Source: Corallium rubrum (Eukaryota > Cnidaria > Anthozoa > Scleralcyonacea > Coralliidae). Taken from it: a DNA stretch of 64,000 nucleotides. A model generated the notes under the pieces. The model was not told the DNA's origin. It worked only from the letters and a program-made list of their open reading frames with translations, and did not search any database. A program made the translations under genes and the position numbers. The DNA lies in the NCBI GenBank assembly GCA_964035015.1, contig OZ036015.1:8235309-8299308 (forward strand), in the 5' to 3' direction. Below are positions 1 through 10,317 of this stretch, one piece after another; the first letter of the stretch is position 1, and each line of letters starts with the position of its first letter.

Positions 1-1077
1 AATGGCACAGATTTTCATGTTGGAAAAGGAGTGGTTGGCACTGTTGAAGTGCCTGGCAACAGGTTTGTTTTGCACATTGTATTTGACATCACGAAGGTGT
101 TCAACAAACCTGTCACCTAAACGTCTTCCAGTTTCTCCGATGTAAAGCATGGGACATTTACTGCAAGAGATACAGTAAATGAGGTTGGAGGACGTGCAAG
201 TGAAACTGTGGGTTATGTTGAACCTACATTTTGGAGCCGAAATTGAAATTGAGGAGTCTAAATATTTACAGGTGTTGCACCTACCACGACAACAAGAGCT
301 GGTGCCAACATGTGATACCAAGGCTTGCTGCAAAGAGCTGTGAACAACGTTTTCCCGGATGTTTTTGCTATGCCGAAAAGATACTAGGGGTTTCTCAGAG
401 AAAATGGAAGATGTTTCTGGGTCATTTTTAATGAGGTCGAAATTGCGGTTAATGGTGTCCCTTACTTTGAAATTGAAGGGATGAAAAGTGAGAGCTAGAG
501 GTACTTTTTCATTAGAAATGGTAGCCAAAGGTTCGCTTAAGGTGTCTGAACGGGAAATGTTGGAGACTTTGTGTAACGCAGTGTCTAAGAGGTGGGAAGG
601 ATAACCGCGATTGACAAAAAAGTTTCTCATTTCCAAACATTTGGCATTGAAATCGTCATCTTCACTGCAGAGGCGGCGAAGATGAAGAAATTGAGAGAAA
701 GGAATGGAAGTTTTGGTGTGTTTAGGATGATGAGAGGAGAAGAGGAGGTAGCTATGAGAGTCCGTGGTCTTGCAAAAGACAGAAGTGCTCAGCTTATTAC
801 CATTAATGGAGACAAGAATATCTAAGAACGACACACTAGTCTCACTGATCTCCCATGTGAACTGGAGTGCTGGGTGGAAGTCATTAACATAGTTAATGAA
901 GCAAACCAGGTCAGCGCGCGAACATGATGCAGTGCCTAAGCAATCATCAATGAACCGACCATAGTAGTCAGGTAGGAAACCAGTGTATTGTTCAAAGATT
1001 TGTTTTTCCACATAACCAACAAATAAGTTGGCATAGTTAGGGCCCATTTTGGTACCCATGGCTACACCACTAACTTG
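1..1077 (-). mobile_element. Penelope-like element, minus-strand RT/GIY-YIG fragment
   Basis: Read on the minus strand, this is the 3' half of the Penelope-like coding sequence seen complete at 37606-40140. It starts at the RT region around motif B (AMGTKMGPNYANLF near 1060-1020), passes the FIDD motif C near 960-940, and runs to the GIY-YIG nuclease at the window edge. It is almost identical at DNA level to the copies at 38.8-37.7 kb. Small differences, for instance around 450, break the reading frame, so it is a fragment. The window edge cuts off its 3' end. It meets an inverted fragment at about 1078. Confidence 0.85.
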
Positions 1078-1853
1078 TTGTCGTGGTAGGTGCAACACCT
1101 GTAAATATTTAGACTCCTCAATTTCAATTTCGGCTCCAAAATGTAGGTTCAACATAACCCACAGTTTCACTTGCACGTCCTCCAACCTCATTTACTGTAT
1201 CTCTTGCAGTAAATGTCCCATGCTTTACATCGGAGAAACTGGAAGACGTTTAGGTGACAGGTTTGTTGAACACCTTCGTGATGTCAAATACAATGTGCAA
1301 AACAAACCTGTTGCCAGGCACTTCAACAGTGCCAACCACTCCTTTTCCAACATGAAAATCTGTGCCATTCAGCCCATTACAGGTTGTAACGATACTCGCC
1401 GAAAACAAGAAATGCGTCTCATTTACAAACTTGGTACCATTCACCCTCACGGCCTCAATGAGCGATTCTCTTTCATTTAGCTCACTCCACCACCATATTC
1501 CACACCTTTTCCTTAACCTTTTTCCGATGATTTAAATAGTAATTTATAACCTGTTTCTTTGCCTATTTGCAGGTAGCTGACCCACAATTGGGTCAGCACC
1601 TGCACACAGGCTAAAATTACATATTAATTTATTTATTTACTTTGTTTTTATTGGCTTACATGTGTTCACGTGATTCCCATTGTAGCTCTGCTATAAATAC
1701 GCGTGACCACATGTGAGTTGTTTACTAATTTCTCCTGACGAAGGGCCTTCGCTCGAAATGTCGAGAAGATTTTTCTCTTTTTTTCAGGCCAACGTGACTT
1801 AACCCTGGTAATATTTGGTTTTCAACCGTGGCCGACGCTGTCCTAAAAGCTTT
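1078..1853 (+). mobile_element. Penelope-like element, plus-strand GIY-YIG fragment and pseudo-LTR
   Basis: From about 1079 to 1480 the plus strand encodes the linker Cys motif (CCRGRCNTCKYL) and the GIY-YIG nuclease domain (LIYCISCSKCPMLYIGETGRR), ending in the family's usual C-terminus (GLNERFSFI). The 3' flank to about 1853 matches the non-coding end of the 37-41 kb copies, including the hammerhead motif. The only start codon for the 143-residue frame comes from the inverted neighbour, so it is a chimeric remnant, not a gene. The fragment is head to head with 1-1077, the same architecture as at 40178 and 49258. Confidence 0.85.
1730..1767 (+). ncRNA. Hammerhead ribozyme motif (family A, in Penelope pseudo-LTR)
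   Basis: Stem I TTCTC (1730-1734) pairs with GAGAA (1763-1767). The core CTGACGA (1735-1741) is followed by a GGGC/GCTC stem II, then GAAA and a minimal stem III ending in GTC. This copy reads GAAATGTC where the others read GAAACGTC, which weakens stem III to a wobble. Penelope-like elements are known to carry type I hammerheads. Confidence 0.7.
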
Positions 1854-1962
1854 TAACTGTATTCCAAGCTGAATTTGGTTGACAAAGCTAATCTGGCCAT
1901 CCCACTTTGAAACTTGCCACCATGCCACAGTTTGTTAATGGTGTGTTCCCAAGACCTTTTCT

Positions 1963-2908
1963 AAAGCCGCGTTTACACTAGCGGCCTGTGCCTGGCCTGG
2001 GCCAAGTGTGACCCGTTCACACTTGCGTGGCCAAGGCTTGGCGGCCGAAGTAAACAGGCTCGTATGATGTTGTATGCAATTTTGGCGTCCTTGCACTACC
2101 AGCACCAGATCTAGCATCCTTAGCTTTATAATTGCAATATTTTTCTCTGAGATGTTTGATTTTTGACTGGCGTTGTTTAGCATTTCGCTTAAATCCACTA
2201 TCCGCCATGTCTTCGGCAAGCTTCTCGAATACCGCATTGTTCCGTTTGCTGTGGTTTTCTAGTCGTCCTTGCACGTTTGCATCACTCAAAATTAAAGCGT
2301 AACAAGAAGCTTGGTTTCGATATCCGACCAAGTGTTTGCCATGAATACAAATGAAAATGATTAGAATAAAAATGTCTTAAAACGCACGAGCCGCGACTTA
2401 TTATAATCGTTTTCCCTGCGATTCTTGAATCATGCATGTGACCAATTTTTATCGTGGGCGCTTATTACCATGGCAATGCGGCCTGATCTAGGCCGGACCC
2501 AGGTAAAACCCGTTCAAATCAGCATAAACGAGGCCCAGGCCAGGCCTAGGTCAGGTTCAGGCTAGCCTGGTACCCTGGCCCAATTTCAAAAGAAATAAGG
2601 GCCAGGTAACCATTAAAGACTTCTGCTTTCCTATTGGTTAAAATTTCGCGCGTTTTTAGTGGCTATGAGTAAAACTGCAATCGTCATAAGTGGATTTAGC
2701 CCTGATGACGCGAGCATGAGATTAGTGGTTACCAGGCCCTTATTTCTTTTGAAATTGGGCCAGGGCACCAGGCTAGGCTCAGGCCAGCTACTTTCGTCGG
2801 CCTAGTATTCCGGGCCCAGGCCAGGTCCAGGCCAGGTAAAACGCGTTCACACCATCAAAAATCTGGGCCAAGGCCAGGCCTAGGCCGCTAGTGTGAACGG
2901 GGCTTAAG
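1963..2908. mobile_element. Harbinger-like transposon remnant
   Basis: The ends are inverted: AGCCGCGTTTACACTAGCGG at the left and its near complement (GGCCGCTAGTGTGAACGGGGCT) at the right, flanked by TAA/TTA trinucleotides, as expected for PIF/Harbinger-type elements. The interior carries a Myb/SANT-like coding fragment (2017-2331). It also holds a smaller inverted pair, about 2566-2612 against 2725-2776, built on the shared core CCCAATTTCAAAAGAAATAA. No DDE transposase is present, so it is non-autonomous or decayed. Confidence 0.55.
2017..2331 (-). pseudogene. Myb/SANT-like DNA-binding protein fragment (Harbinger accessory type)
   Basis: The minus-strand frame reads an ALILSD...NNAVFEKLAEDM...GFKRN...RQSKIKHLREKYCNYK pattern, the trihelix fold of Myb/SANT-like proteins that accompany Harbinger transposases. 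The expected first-helix tryptophan is replaced (SCYALIL). The frame runs into low-complexity transposon-end sequence at its C-terminus, so I read it as an internally deleted copy within the 1963-2908 element. Family assignment rests on pattern only. Confidence 0.5.
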
Positions 2909-2929
2909 ATAGGAATCCTGGAGGCTTTT

Positions 2930-3076
2930 TCAACCGCAGCACGAAGGGTAATATGAAGACGAGGAAACTGGTACTGAGCTATTATCGTCTTTTACAACAT
3001 GTAATTGTTGACCTCCATCAACAACGTCAATCTTAGCTACGTCCAGTGAAAACCTGGGATCAGGAATTGTAGGAAC
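2930..3076 (-). CDS. Rab-type GTPase, last coding exon with prenylation tail
   Basis: The acceptor is CTGTTTTAG at 3084-3077. The exon codes 48 residues and a TGA stop at 2932-2930. The sequence is a hypervariable tail ending PSCCG, so two adjacent cysteines sit one residue from the end, as in a prenylation motif. The stop lies only about 20 bp from the right end of the Harbinger-like remnant, so the 3' UTR probably runs into that element. Confidence 0.8.
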   Translation of the reverse strand, partial: VPTIPDPRFSLDVAKIDVVDGGQQLHVVKDDNSSVPVSSSSYYPSCCG

Positions 3077-3105
3077 CTAAAACAGCAATAATACATATAT
3101 GTTCT

Positions 3106-3396
3106 AGGGATTTTTGGTGAAGGAAAATTCGAGTGTAGAATATATACATTTTAAGACCAAACCGGGACCAGTTGCGAAAAATGCAACTACACAGGCCTTC
3201 CGGCAGGAATTGAACCCACGGCAACGGCCTCCGTGGCTCAGTGGTCAGAGCATTGCACTAGAATCGCAAGGTCGTGGGTTCAATTCTTGCCGGAAGGCCT
3301 GTGTAGTTGCATTTTTCGCAACTGGTCCCGGTTTAGTCTTAAAATGTATATATTCTACACTCGAATTTTCCTTCATCAAAAATCCCTAGAACATGC
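3106..3396. repeat. Palindromic tRNA-derived retroposon pair
   Basis: About 110-bp arms (from TTCTAGGGATTTTTGGTGAA at the left and its complement at the right) face each other around a core at 3225-3297. The core has pol III-like boxes: TGGCTCAGTGGTCAGAGC (box A) and GGTCGTGGGTTCAATTC (box B). The best anticodon-loop reading is CTAGAAT, but the anticodon stem has a mismatch, so it is a SINE-type promoter, not a functional tRNA. It lies in the last intron of the Rab gene. Confidence 0.65.
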
Positions 3397-3468
3397 TATG
3401 TAATCGAGTGAAATGCCCAATATTATTACTAATAATACATATATATGATTTATTTAATAACCATTACG

Positions 3469-3664
3469 CCTAGTTTACACGAGCAATTTTTCCTTGACAA
3501 GTTTTTCCTTGACAAGTCTCCTTGTTGAAAAGTTGGCATGCCAGCTTTTCTAAAGGTCAGACTTGTCAAGGGAAAACTTGCCATGTTTCCTCATACACAC
3601 TGGCAAATAAAACGTATCAAGTTGAAAATTGCCAAAGAAAAATTGCCCGTGTAAATTAGGCTTT
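3469..3664. mobile_element. MITE with inverted ends
   Basis: The left end GCCTAGTTTACACGAGCAAT and the right end (ATTGCCCGTGTAAATTAGGC) are near-perfect complements. The interior has repeats of TTCCTTGACAAG and no coding capacity. The GTTTACAC ends resemble those of the 1963-2908 element, suggesting the same superfamily. It is intronic in the Rab gene. Confidence 0.55.
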
Positions 3665-3710
3665 ATATTAATAACCTTCAATGCGCATGTATTTACAATT
3701 ACCCACTCAC

Positions 3711-3761
3711 AAAATAAGGATCATTTGCATCTTTCATATCTGTTGCTAACTGGTGAAAAAC
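3711..3761 (-). CDS. Rab-type GTPase, C-terminal helix exon
   Basis: The exon is 51 bases, phase 0, with acceptor TTTTTTCAG and a strong donor GTGAGT. It encodes 17 residues (VFHQLATDMKDANDPYF), the end of the GTPase-domain helix and the start of the hypervariable region. Confidence 0.8.
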
Positions 3762-3865
3762 CTGAAAAAAGAAATGTAGTTTAATACTTTTGTGTACATC
3801 TGTTGTAAATTTCAAGAAAATTTGAAGCAAATCTCAAACCCAAATCTCTGAATAATCTGAATTAC

Positions 3866-3931
3866 CTCCTGAACATTGCTATTATTCTTTGCACTTGTCT
3901 CAAAAAATTTGAAGCCAAACTCATAGGCCAG
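3866..3931 (-). CDS. Rab-type GTPase, exon with SAK motif
   Basis: The exon is 66 bases, phase 0, with acceptor TTCTTCTAG and donor GTAATT. It encodes LAYEFGFKFFETSAKNNSNV followed by QE: the G5 ETSAK motif and the start of the last helix. It is the first exon after the Polinton-bearing intron. Confidence 0.85.
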
Positions 3932-4159
3932 CTAGAAGAAAAAATATTCTTAACTGAATTGAGAACCATAAAATAAATAGTTGTGTCAGACTTACACTTA
4001 AATTAAACAAGTACTGAAATTTCTGTGGAATTAATCCCCGAGCCCGGGCGTAGGGCCGAAGGCCCGGAGCCCGGGTGAGGGTGCTAATCTCGACACGCGT
4101 GGAGTACACGCGAAATTACACGTAAGTGGGAAAGAAATTCTGCGAGATGTTTATATATA

Positions 4160-4592
4160 TATTTAACAAATAGAAAATCGCTTGCGTCTCTCTGTACTGT
4201 GATACAAACACGAATGACGTGATTTCAACCTGAAAAAATGCCTAGTGGAAACACGAGGCGAAGCCGAGTGTTTTCACACATTTTTTCCGGTTGAAATTGC
4301 GTCATTCGTGTTTGTATCACAGTACAGAGTCACAAAAGCGATTTTCTATTTGTTTTATAAAATAACTAACCGTTTTACGAGGTAAAAACCCAAGGAGAAG
4401 CCACCACAGTGACCGAGACTCAGCTGACGAATGATGGCGTAATCAAATAAATACGCCAGTGATTACGTGAGATTTAACCAAACAGAGCATGCGTTGTACA
4501 ATATAAAATGAAAATGACGTCAAACGTGTCATTGTACTCTGTGTGAAAATCGCTCTCGTCCAATCAGAGCGTGCGTAGCATACCTGTTATTT

Positions 4593-4595
<3 letters not shown>
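4160..4595. mobile_element. Palindromic MITE, family D (copy 1)
   Basis: The arms at about 4166-4255 and 4263-4355 are complementary (AATAGAAAATCGCTTGCG against CGCGATTTTCTATT-type sequence; both contain the CACGAATGACGTGATTT core). An extra tail to 4595 shares more than 200 bp with 44690-44895, including ACCGAGACTCAGCTGACGAA. No ORF. Intronic in the Rab gene. Confidence 0.6.

Positions 4596-4597
<2 letters not shown>

Positions 4598-4662
<65 letters not shown>
4598..4662. repeat. (TA)n microsatellite
   Basis: An uninterrupted AT dinucleotide run in the Rab intron, directly after a family D MITE. Confidence 0.95.
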
Positions 4663-4664
<2 letters not shown>

Positions 4665-4727
4665 CAAATCCACAACTTGCGCAGTTCGAATAGCAGGGTA
4701 CTGGTAACTAATCCGTTAAATTACAAA

Positions 4728-4820
4728 TAAGTTTTGTGGAAACACCACGTAAAATATTTCTTTGCTAAGCTTTCGGCCTGTTGACTCAGGCCTTCAGCAG
4801 AGCAATGACATTTATCGCCA
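4728..4820 (-). mobile_element. Family B retroposon end with decayed hammerhead
   Basis: It shares AAGTTTTGTGGAAACACCAC and the following 80 bp with copies at 36300, 45560 and 47140. On the minus strand, stem I TTGCT/AGCAA (4801-4805 and 4762-4766) and a six-pair stem II GGCCTG/CAGGCC are kept. The core reads CTGCTGA where the other copies have CTGATGA, a change at an essential core base, so this copy should be inactive. Confidence 0.65.
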
Positions 4821-5273
4821 TGAAAACGTTCAAAGAATTAATAATCCGTTAAATTATTCAAATTATTTAAATTTACGTCGGCAAATTATAATTTATAATT
4901 CTATTACTATGAAAAAAGGCCAAAGAAAGAAGGCTAACAAGAGATGGCAGCGAGAAAAAGCCAACAATAAATACGACTTAATACTATTGGAAAAATCCTA
5001 AAAATTAATACGATAAAGACAGAAAACGATGCCGACCGAAATGTAACTGAAAGAAGAAGAATGTGTCCTGAAACTGTTCAAAGGCGGTAAAGAATTTTGC
5101 TCTGGTGTATTCTACATAACTCGAGAGGGAACGATGAAGAAATTTTGAAACAAACGGCTTTTTAGATCATGAAGAGAACTGAATGATGCCTTGTCATATT
5201 TATGTGTCAACAACGAAAAAAGTAAGAAACCGCGAACGAGAAAAACAATCCGAAAAGAGTAGACTGAATTGGC

Positions 5274-5279
5274 AGTGTT
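5274..5279. other. Left 6-bp target-site duplication of the Polinton (AGTGTT)
   Basis: AGTGTT directly precedes the left end AGTAGTATAGG and is repeated exactly at 24546-24551 after the right end. Six-bp duplications are a Polinton/Maverick hallmark. Confidence 0.95.
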
Positions 5280-6496
5280 AGTAGTATAGGATATGGGGGT
5301 ACCAGCGCAGTTTATTTTGGGTGCTACTACAGGGGTACCTCTTCTCCCAGAGGCGTAGACGAGGTTTTTGTCCGCTCCCAGGGATGTTTTTAGTTGGCCG
5401 AATGCACCACTTTTTTCCATAGCCCGGTACCATCACTTTTCCGCTAAGTCGCCATTATTTGGTTCCGTCTGCTGGCCCTGCCGTTGGTCAGGTCGTGGCT
5501 AGTCCCTCAGGGTGATACTAGGGCAAGTCCTAGTATCGCCCTCTATAGGACCGGCCCGAGACTTGGAACGCGGCTTAGCACTTTTAGTTTAGTGATATAC
5601 GAAATAATCTAGGGAGAATTATGAGCTGGCGACAGGCGACAGTTTGGAGAATACCAGCTCATTTCTCCCGGGTGTATGTCACCGCTACCATCACTTTTCG
5701 CCGTTGGACCTGCCGTTGGCCCTGCCGTTGGCCCTTTTAATGGTCCACGGCTTTTCAATGACTTATGTCATAGTCCTGCCGTTAGCGCTTTAAGTGGCCC
5801 ACGGCTTAGCATCATGGCTTGGTCCAAGGCTTGGCAATGTAGAAGTTGGTTATGTCATCATCAACCGTTTCCTCAATTGGTATATAACATAGCCAGAAAT
5901 TTTTCCATTTTATGGACCAGTTTATTTTGCCCCCAACTCGCCAGACCAGTCGGTTGCCACCGATCTTCCAAAATACAAGTCTTCACAGAATCCAAGTCAG
6001 ATTTTATTAAGTAGTCCGCCTTTTGACTGTACGCCGGCGTTTTTAAAGCTCTATATTAACAGCCTATACTAGCACTCTTACAAACTCCCAGTAACAGAAA
6101 ACTTCTTCATTCTACTCCGTAGACAAGTGTCACGTGACACTAATGTTGACATTCCATTGAGCGCTAGCAACCCGAACTTTTTTAAGCTACGTTTATTTTT
6201 TTATTTTTTTTTTCAACGCAACTTAAAAAAGTTGGGGTTGCTAGCGCTCAATGGAATGTTGTTTACATGGATACGGATAATGACCGTTTATAGTTGCTGC
6301 TCACTGTAGAGAAGAAGACTAGAAGGGGTCTTGTGAAGAAGAGGAGTGGTATTAACAACCGTATGAAGGATTTATGTAGGGAGACTGTATATAATGTGGT
6401 GGTTTCATAAGAGTGAAGCTATAGGGATGTGTGCGTTAGAGTGGATGATTTTTTCAGCTGCCGTCTGACTGAATTTGCATATTTTCTGCAGGTGGT
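5280..6496. repeat. Polinton left terminal inverted repeat (1,217 bp)
   Basis: It matches the complement of 23329-24545 over its whole length. I saw one difference: the hairpin arm reads GGGTTGCTAGC here and GGGTTGTTAGC in the other copy. It contains repeated CCTGCCGTTGG motifs (near 5474, 5708, 5720 and 5777), a 38-bp-arm hairpin at 6149-6259 and a GCTGCCGTCTGACTGAATTT motif that recurs just inside the end. Open frames here (for instance 5676-6014) occur in both ends and look non-coding. Confidence 0.93.
6149..6259. repeat. Hairpin inside the Polinton terminal repeat
   Basis: Arms 6149-6186 and 6222-6259 pair over 38 bp (starting ACATTCCATTGAGCGCTAGC) with one mismatch, around a T-rich loop. 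The mirror copy is at 23566-23676. It may be a replication or packaging signal or an embedded MITE; the sequence does not decide. Confidence 0.8.
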
Positions 6497-6566
6497 TTTC
6501 AGCTGCCGTCTGACTGAATTTGCATATCCTTTGCAGGTGGCAATTTCTGTTTACTTTTACCGGTTG

Positions 6567-9500
6567 TCAGTCAATAAAGGCAAACCCTATCCTGTAAAAC
6601 CGCTCATCAAGGGGCCTGATGAGTTTATGCCCATATGCATAGCTACTGACACCGTCATTTAGTATATACCTTTTATCGTCGAAGCAGCTGAGCGAAATTT
6701 TGTTAACTTCGTAGGATCCCAGCTGGTGGCGTACACTTCTTATAGTTTTCATTTTGTGCTTGAGCTGCTTTTTCTCTAGTAACGTGTCCTTATAGTCGTT
6801 ATGTTTTATATTCTTACTTATGACAGACTTCTTGACTCCCTTAGCCTTTTTATCTCCTTTATTATTATCCTTCAAGTAAGAGTACATCTTACTGTTCAAC
6901 CCAATAAATTCCGTGATGGGAGTTCCGGCTGCCTCATCCTTCATCTTACCTATGACTTTCTTATTCTCTGTGAAGTGATACTCAGAGTCCACGGGGTAGT
7001 CACTGTTATCAAACTTATCACGGTCAGAGTGGAAGTCTTTATACACATCCCCAGCAGATATCTCATATAGTAGACTATCGGTATCAGTAAAAAGTAGCCT
7101 GGCCTCAGAACCATACAGATTTCCTATATATCTGTAGTGGAAGTCATACATCAAGGTCTTGGACATGTCCAGTATACACATCCCAACGAAGGCGGGTCTG
7201 TTCAGTGTCAGACATTCCTTAATTTTATGTACGGCAACCAGGTTCTCATTAAATATTTTGCTGCTTACGAATGTTGGCTTAGAAGTTAGTTTAAGTAGTT
7301 TGTAGGGACTGGTCACAAGCCTAACGTCAACCCTTTTCCTAAGGTTTTCCATAGTCTTACCGAAGATGCTATTGTTCATTAGTTTGAAGAAGTCTTTCTC
7401 AAACGCATTCATGGCATGGGCCCTCTTCTGAGTGTTGTAATCGATGTACTGCTTTAACCATGGTGACTGATCGAATTCTAGCGCCCTATGGATTTTCTTT
7501 ATCTTCATCCCCAGTTCCGTGTACAGCTGTAGATTCCTGTAATGTATAACGTACTTGGTTTTATCCATCAGGTTTGGGATTAGTTTATGTACTGTTCCTA
7601 TGTGGATGTTATACTTGTCTTTTATGTCCCGGCAATAGTCTGACAACATATCCGATTTTACTTTAATCTTTTCCGGGGCTAGAGGAAAGTCATTATGTTT
7701 CTCATGAAGTTCGTCCGGGTACTCCAGATCAACCTCAAGTATAAGGCCGCGGTCAGACTCATCACCGTACTTACTCAGGTCCACTGTGTCAGCGTCAAGC
7801 CACTTGAACCCACCAGTCGGTAGGTACTGGCTCATGGCCCATCCGTAAAGGTTGTTAGCATCCAGGTACATAAGGTACTTGCTAGGCAGCTTTTCATCAT
7901 ATTTTATCATATACTTGTTATTAGCCAACCCATACCTGTTAGCGATATATGACGTGCCGCCCCTCATACCCTTTTCTATGAACTGGAACATATTTATGTC
8001 AGTCATCAGTTCAATTTCCACGCCAGTCATTTTTAGCATCGCATCCCAGGACAATCCGGGACTGGAGAAGTAGTGACATGGGTCCAGCTTATAGTACTGC
8101 AGACAGGTCTTCCTGAAGTTTTCGAAAACATCAGCCAGCAGCAGCACATCTGACTTCATATATAGGTCATGGTATTCTCCCATATTACCCAACCTGAAGG
8201 TTCTCCAAACCTTATGGGCATGTGCATAGTCATTCTCAGAGATGTGTTCATTATTCAGGGCGCTATAGAACTCGTCCTTGGTTGGTAAGCAGGTGTCATC
8301 GAACTTTTCAAAACTGCTCATATAGTCGTATGGATAAACTCCCTTGCGAGTCATCAGATCGAACTTCTCACCCTTAAACTCCTCAGACGTTATTACGAAA
8401 GCGTCCCTAGGTAAGTTGTCAACAAGTCGTCCCAGAGCACTGGACATGAACTGTAGGCTATCTATAAAAACCAGATGTCGTCCCAGCATGAATGACATGT
8501 ACTTTTCCATATTGTTAGGTATCACATTTATATCCATTCCAAATTTACCTATTTCCTGCATTATGAAGTGGCTGTCATATCCCCTTAGATTATGAAAGAT
8601 TACTGGTATTTTATCAGTAATTCTGTAAATCATATTACATTTGCTATGGGCTGATCCCCTATATTTCCCGGTGATGTGGCAGTGATCTCTAACCCTCACG
8701 TCTGAGTCAACATAACTTTTATTACATATGTGACACTCCTCTGATTTCTCATGTTCATCAATCTCAGCTCTGGTCATAGTCATGTCTTTGTTAAATGATT
8801 TCTCCTTGACGCTCTGACAGTAGGCAACTTCCTTAAGCATCTTCTTCATAAACTTGTAGACAGCCCTCTCACCTCTGTAGACCTTTACCGGCTTGCTAAA
8901 GCTATCGTCGACGCAGCATACAACCTTATATGAGAACCCACAGTCTACATGCTTCTGGTACTCTTGTGTGTATGACTTACTGTCATCTTTGCTAGGTGTG
9001 TTATTATGCATCACCAGGGCTTCGAAGTCAGCATATATAACGAAAGGTACCTCAAGCTGCTTACGGTGGCTGATGAATGTGAGTTTGTTCTCACTCTCCT
9101 CAGGCATCTTTATAGCCTGTTTACCATTCACCACAATACAGTTCTCACTATGGGCTGACAGTATAGCATATGAGCTGAAGCATTGTAGGCAATGCATGCA
9201 GAAATGCTTTCTCTCCTTATGCTTAGTTTTGTTGTACATGAACTTATTAAAGTCCTTCATTAGCACATAATGCCTGTCAATCAGCAGTAGGTTCATGCAG
9301 CTCTCATGCTTTTCCTTTGACACATATATTGGGTAAGTCTGCCCACCCTCATACCCAAACACATTTATGCGTATGTTATTTTGAGTCTCTATCTTACTGT
9401 ACTGTCTTGTTTCTACTGGGAATTTCACACCAGTGTAGTCAAGAGTAGGTAGTAAGGCTTTATCAGTTTTCTTAACTCTCTGAGGGTCTTTACTCTGTGG

Positions 9501-10151
9501 GTTCAGGTATCTGATATGGCACCATCTGAAACATTCATTGTCACTGTTCTGTATATTTATCAGCCCCTTTGCAGGGTTCCTCAACTCTTTAGGGAGTTCT
9601 ACATAGCTACTACCTTGTAACGGCCTATAGGCTACCACATTAAGATAATGACTCATGATGCTGTCTATGACCCAGCCACTACCTTCAGAGGTCCATGACT
9701 CGTACAGGTTCAGCATATTCTTCCCTCCCACTGCTACTAGAGACTCCAGGTGACTTCTGTCTATAGCGACAGCGGCTTTACTACCAAAGTAGACATCCTT
9801 GAAAAGGAAATCGCCATTATTTTGTTCCTTCTTCAGCTTTATCTTCAACATTTCCGCAAACTTTATTCCACCAATATCCTCCATCTCAATTTCGAGCACT
9901 CTGCGGACTAGACTTCTCGTCTGATCTATTTCAGACTCAGGATCACCTCTGTCTATGATACTAATTTCCATACCTCTGGTATAGCCCTTAAGAGCCCTTC
10001 TAGCCTCAACAACCCCCAGCTCCTCATGCAGATCCTGTCTACGTCCCGCTAGTGTATCAGCATCTGATGGTATTTCTTCAAGTGGGTTTATTTTCTTAAC
10101 TGTTCTTGACATACCGGCATCTGATGGTATTTCTTTAAGTGCTCTCGACAT
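6567..10151 (-). CDS. polB: Protein-primed family B DNA polymerase
   Basis: It replicates the element by protein priming. The frame opens at 10160 (1,197 residues), but I favour the second ATG at 10151, because the shared start motif GTATAGTATG and a TTTAAA box 29 nt upstream fit it exactly. Positions below count from 10160. The exonuclease has DFE (378-380), NLRGYDS (about 524-530) and YMKSD (667-671). The polymerase has motif A LDANNLYG (766-773), motif B KLMNNSIFG (926-934) and motif C DTDS (1026-1029). A C2H2-like finger (320-341) and an endonuclease VII-like CHIC...DHCH.TGKYRG..H..CN module (about 476-508) lie in between, as in other Polinton polymerases. All catalytic residues are present and the frame is intact. 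Its last 60 codons are partly duplicated at 22968-23149. Confidence 0.95.
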   Translation of the reverse strand: MSRALKEIPSDAGMSRTVKKINPLEEIPSDADTLAGRRQDLHEELGVVEARRALKGYTRGMEISIIDRGDPESEIDQTRSLVRRVLEIEMEDIGGIKFAEMLKIKLKKEQNNGDFLFKDVYFGSKAAVAIDRSHLESLVAVGGKNMLNLYESWTSEGSGWVIDSIMSHYLNVVAYRPLQGSSYVELPKELRNPAKGLINIQNSDNECFRWCHIRYLNPQSKDPQRVKKTDKALLPTLDYTGVKFPVETRQYSKIETQNNIRINVFGYEGGQTYPIYVSKEKHESCMNLLLIDRHYVLMKDFNKFMYNKTKHKERKHFCMHCLQCFSSYAILSAHSENCIVVNGKQAIKMPEESENKLTFISHRKQLEVPFVIYADFEALVMHNNTPSKDDSKSYTQEYQKHVDCGFSYKVVCCVDDSFSKPVKVYRGERAVYKFMKKMLKEVAYCQSVKEKSFNKDMTMTRAEIDEHEKSEECHICNKSYVDSDVRVRDHCHITGKYRGSAHSKCNMIYRITDKIPVIFHNLRGYDSHFIMQEIGKFGMDINVIPNNMEKYMSFMLGRHLVFIDSLQFMSSALGRLVDNLPRDAFVITSEEFKGEKFDLMTRKGVYPYDYMSSFEKFDDTCLPTKDEFYSALNNEHISENDYAHAHKVWRTFRLGNMGEYHDLYMKSDVLLLADVFENFRKTCLQYYKLDPCHYFSSPGLSWDAMLKMTGVEIELMTDINMFQFIEKGMRGGTSYIANRYGLANNKYMIKYDEKLPSKYLMYLDANNLYGWAMSQYLPTGGFKWLDADTVDLSKYGDESDRGLILEVDLEYPDELHEKHNDFPLAPEKIKVKSDMLSDYCRDIKDKYNIHIGTVHKLIPNLMDKTKYVIHYRNLQLYTELGMKIKKIHRALEFDQSPWLKQYIDYNTQKRAHAMNAFEKDFFKLMNNSIFGKTMENLRKRVDVRLVTSPYKLLKLTSKPTFVSSKIFNENLVAVHKIKECLTLNRPAFVGMCILDMSKTLMYDFHYRYIGNLYGSEARLLFTDTDSLLYEISAGDVYKDFHSDRDKFDNSDYPVDSEYHFTENKKVIGKMKDEAAGTPITEFIGLNSKMYSYLKDNNKGDKKAKGVKKSVISKNIKHNDYKDTLLEKKQLKHKMKTIRSVRHQLGSYEVNKISLSCFDDKRYILNDGVSSYAYGHKLIRPLDERFYRIGFAFID

Positions 10152-10180
10152 ACTATACATATATATTCTTACTAAAATAA

Positions 10181-10191
10181 TTTAAACGCAC
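10181..10191 (-). promoter_or_regulatory. Shared promoter box upstream of polB
   Basis: GTGCGTTTAAA on the minus strand ends 29 nt before the ATG at 10151. The same 11-mer lies 29 nt before the ATG of the BRO-N gene (11160-11170). The identical sequence and spacing suggest a common TATA-like promoter. Confidence 0.6.
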
Positions 10192-10317
10192 TATATCTTC
10201 TGTAGTAATTATATGGAAGATGTAGTATTTGCTAGAATCTTCGTAAGCAAGTAGAAAAACTAGTATATGAAGTTTTTAATTTAATTTAGATGGATAGGGA
10301 ACTGGTGGATAGGTATA

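Noticed and set aside
5676..6309. Small frames in the Polinton terminal repeat as genes
   Set aside because: They are present identically in both ends, overlap the hairpin and repeated CCTGCCGTTGG motifs, and lack the start motif of the real genes.
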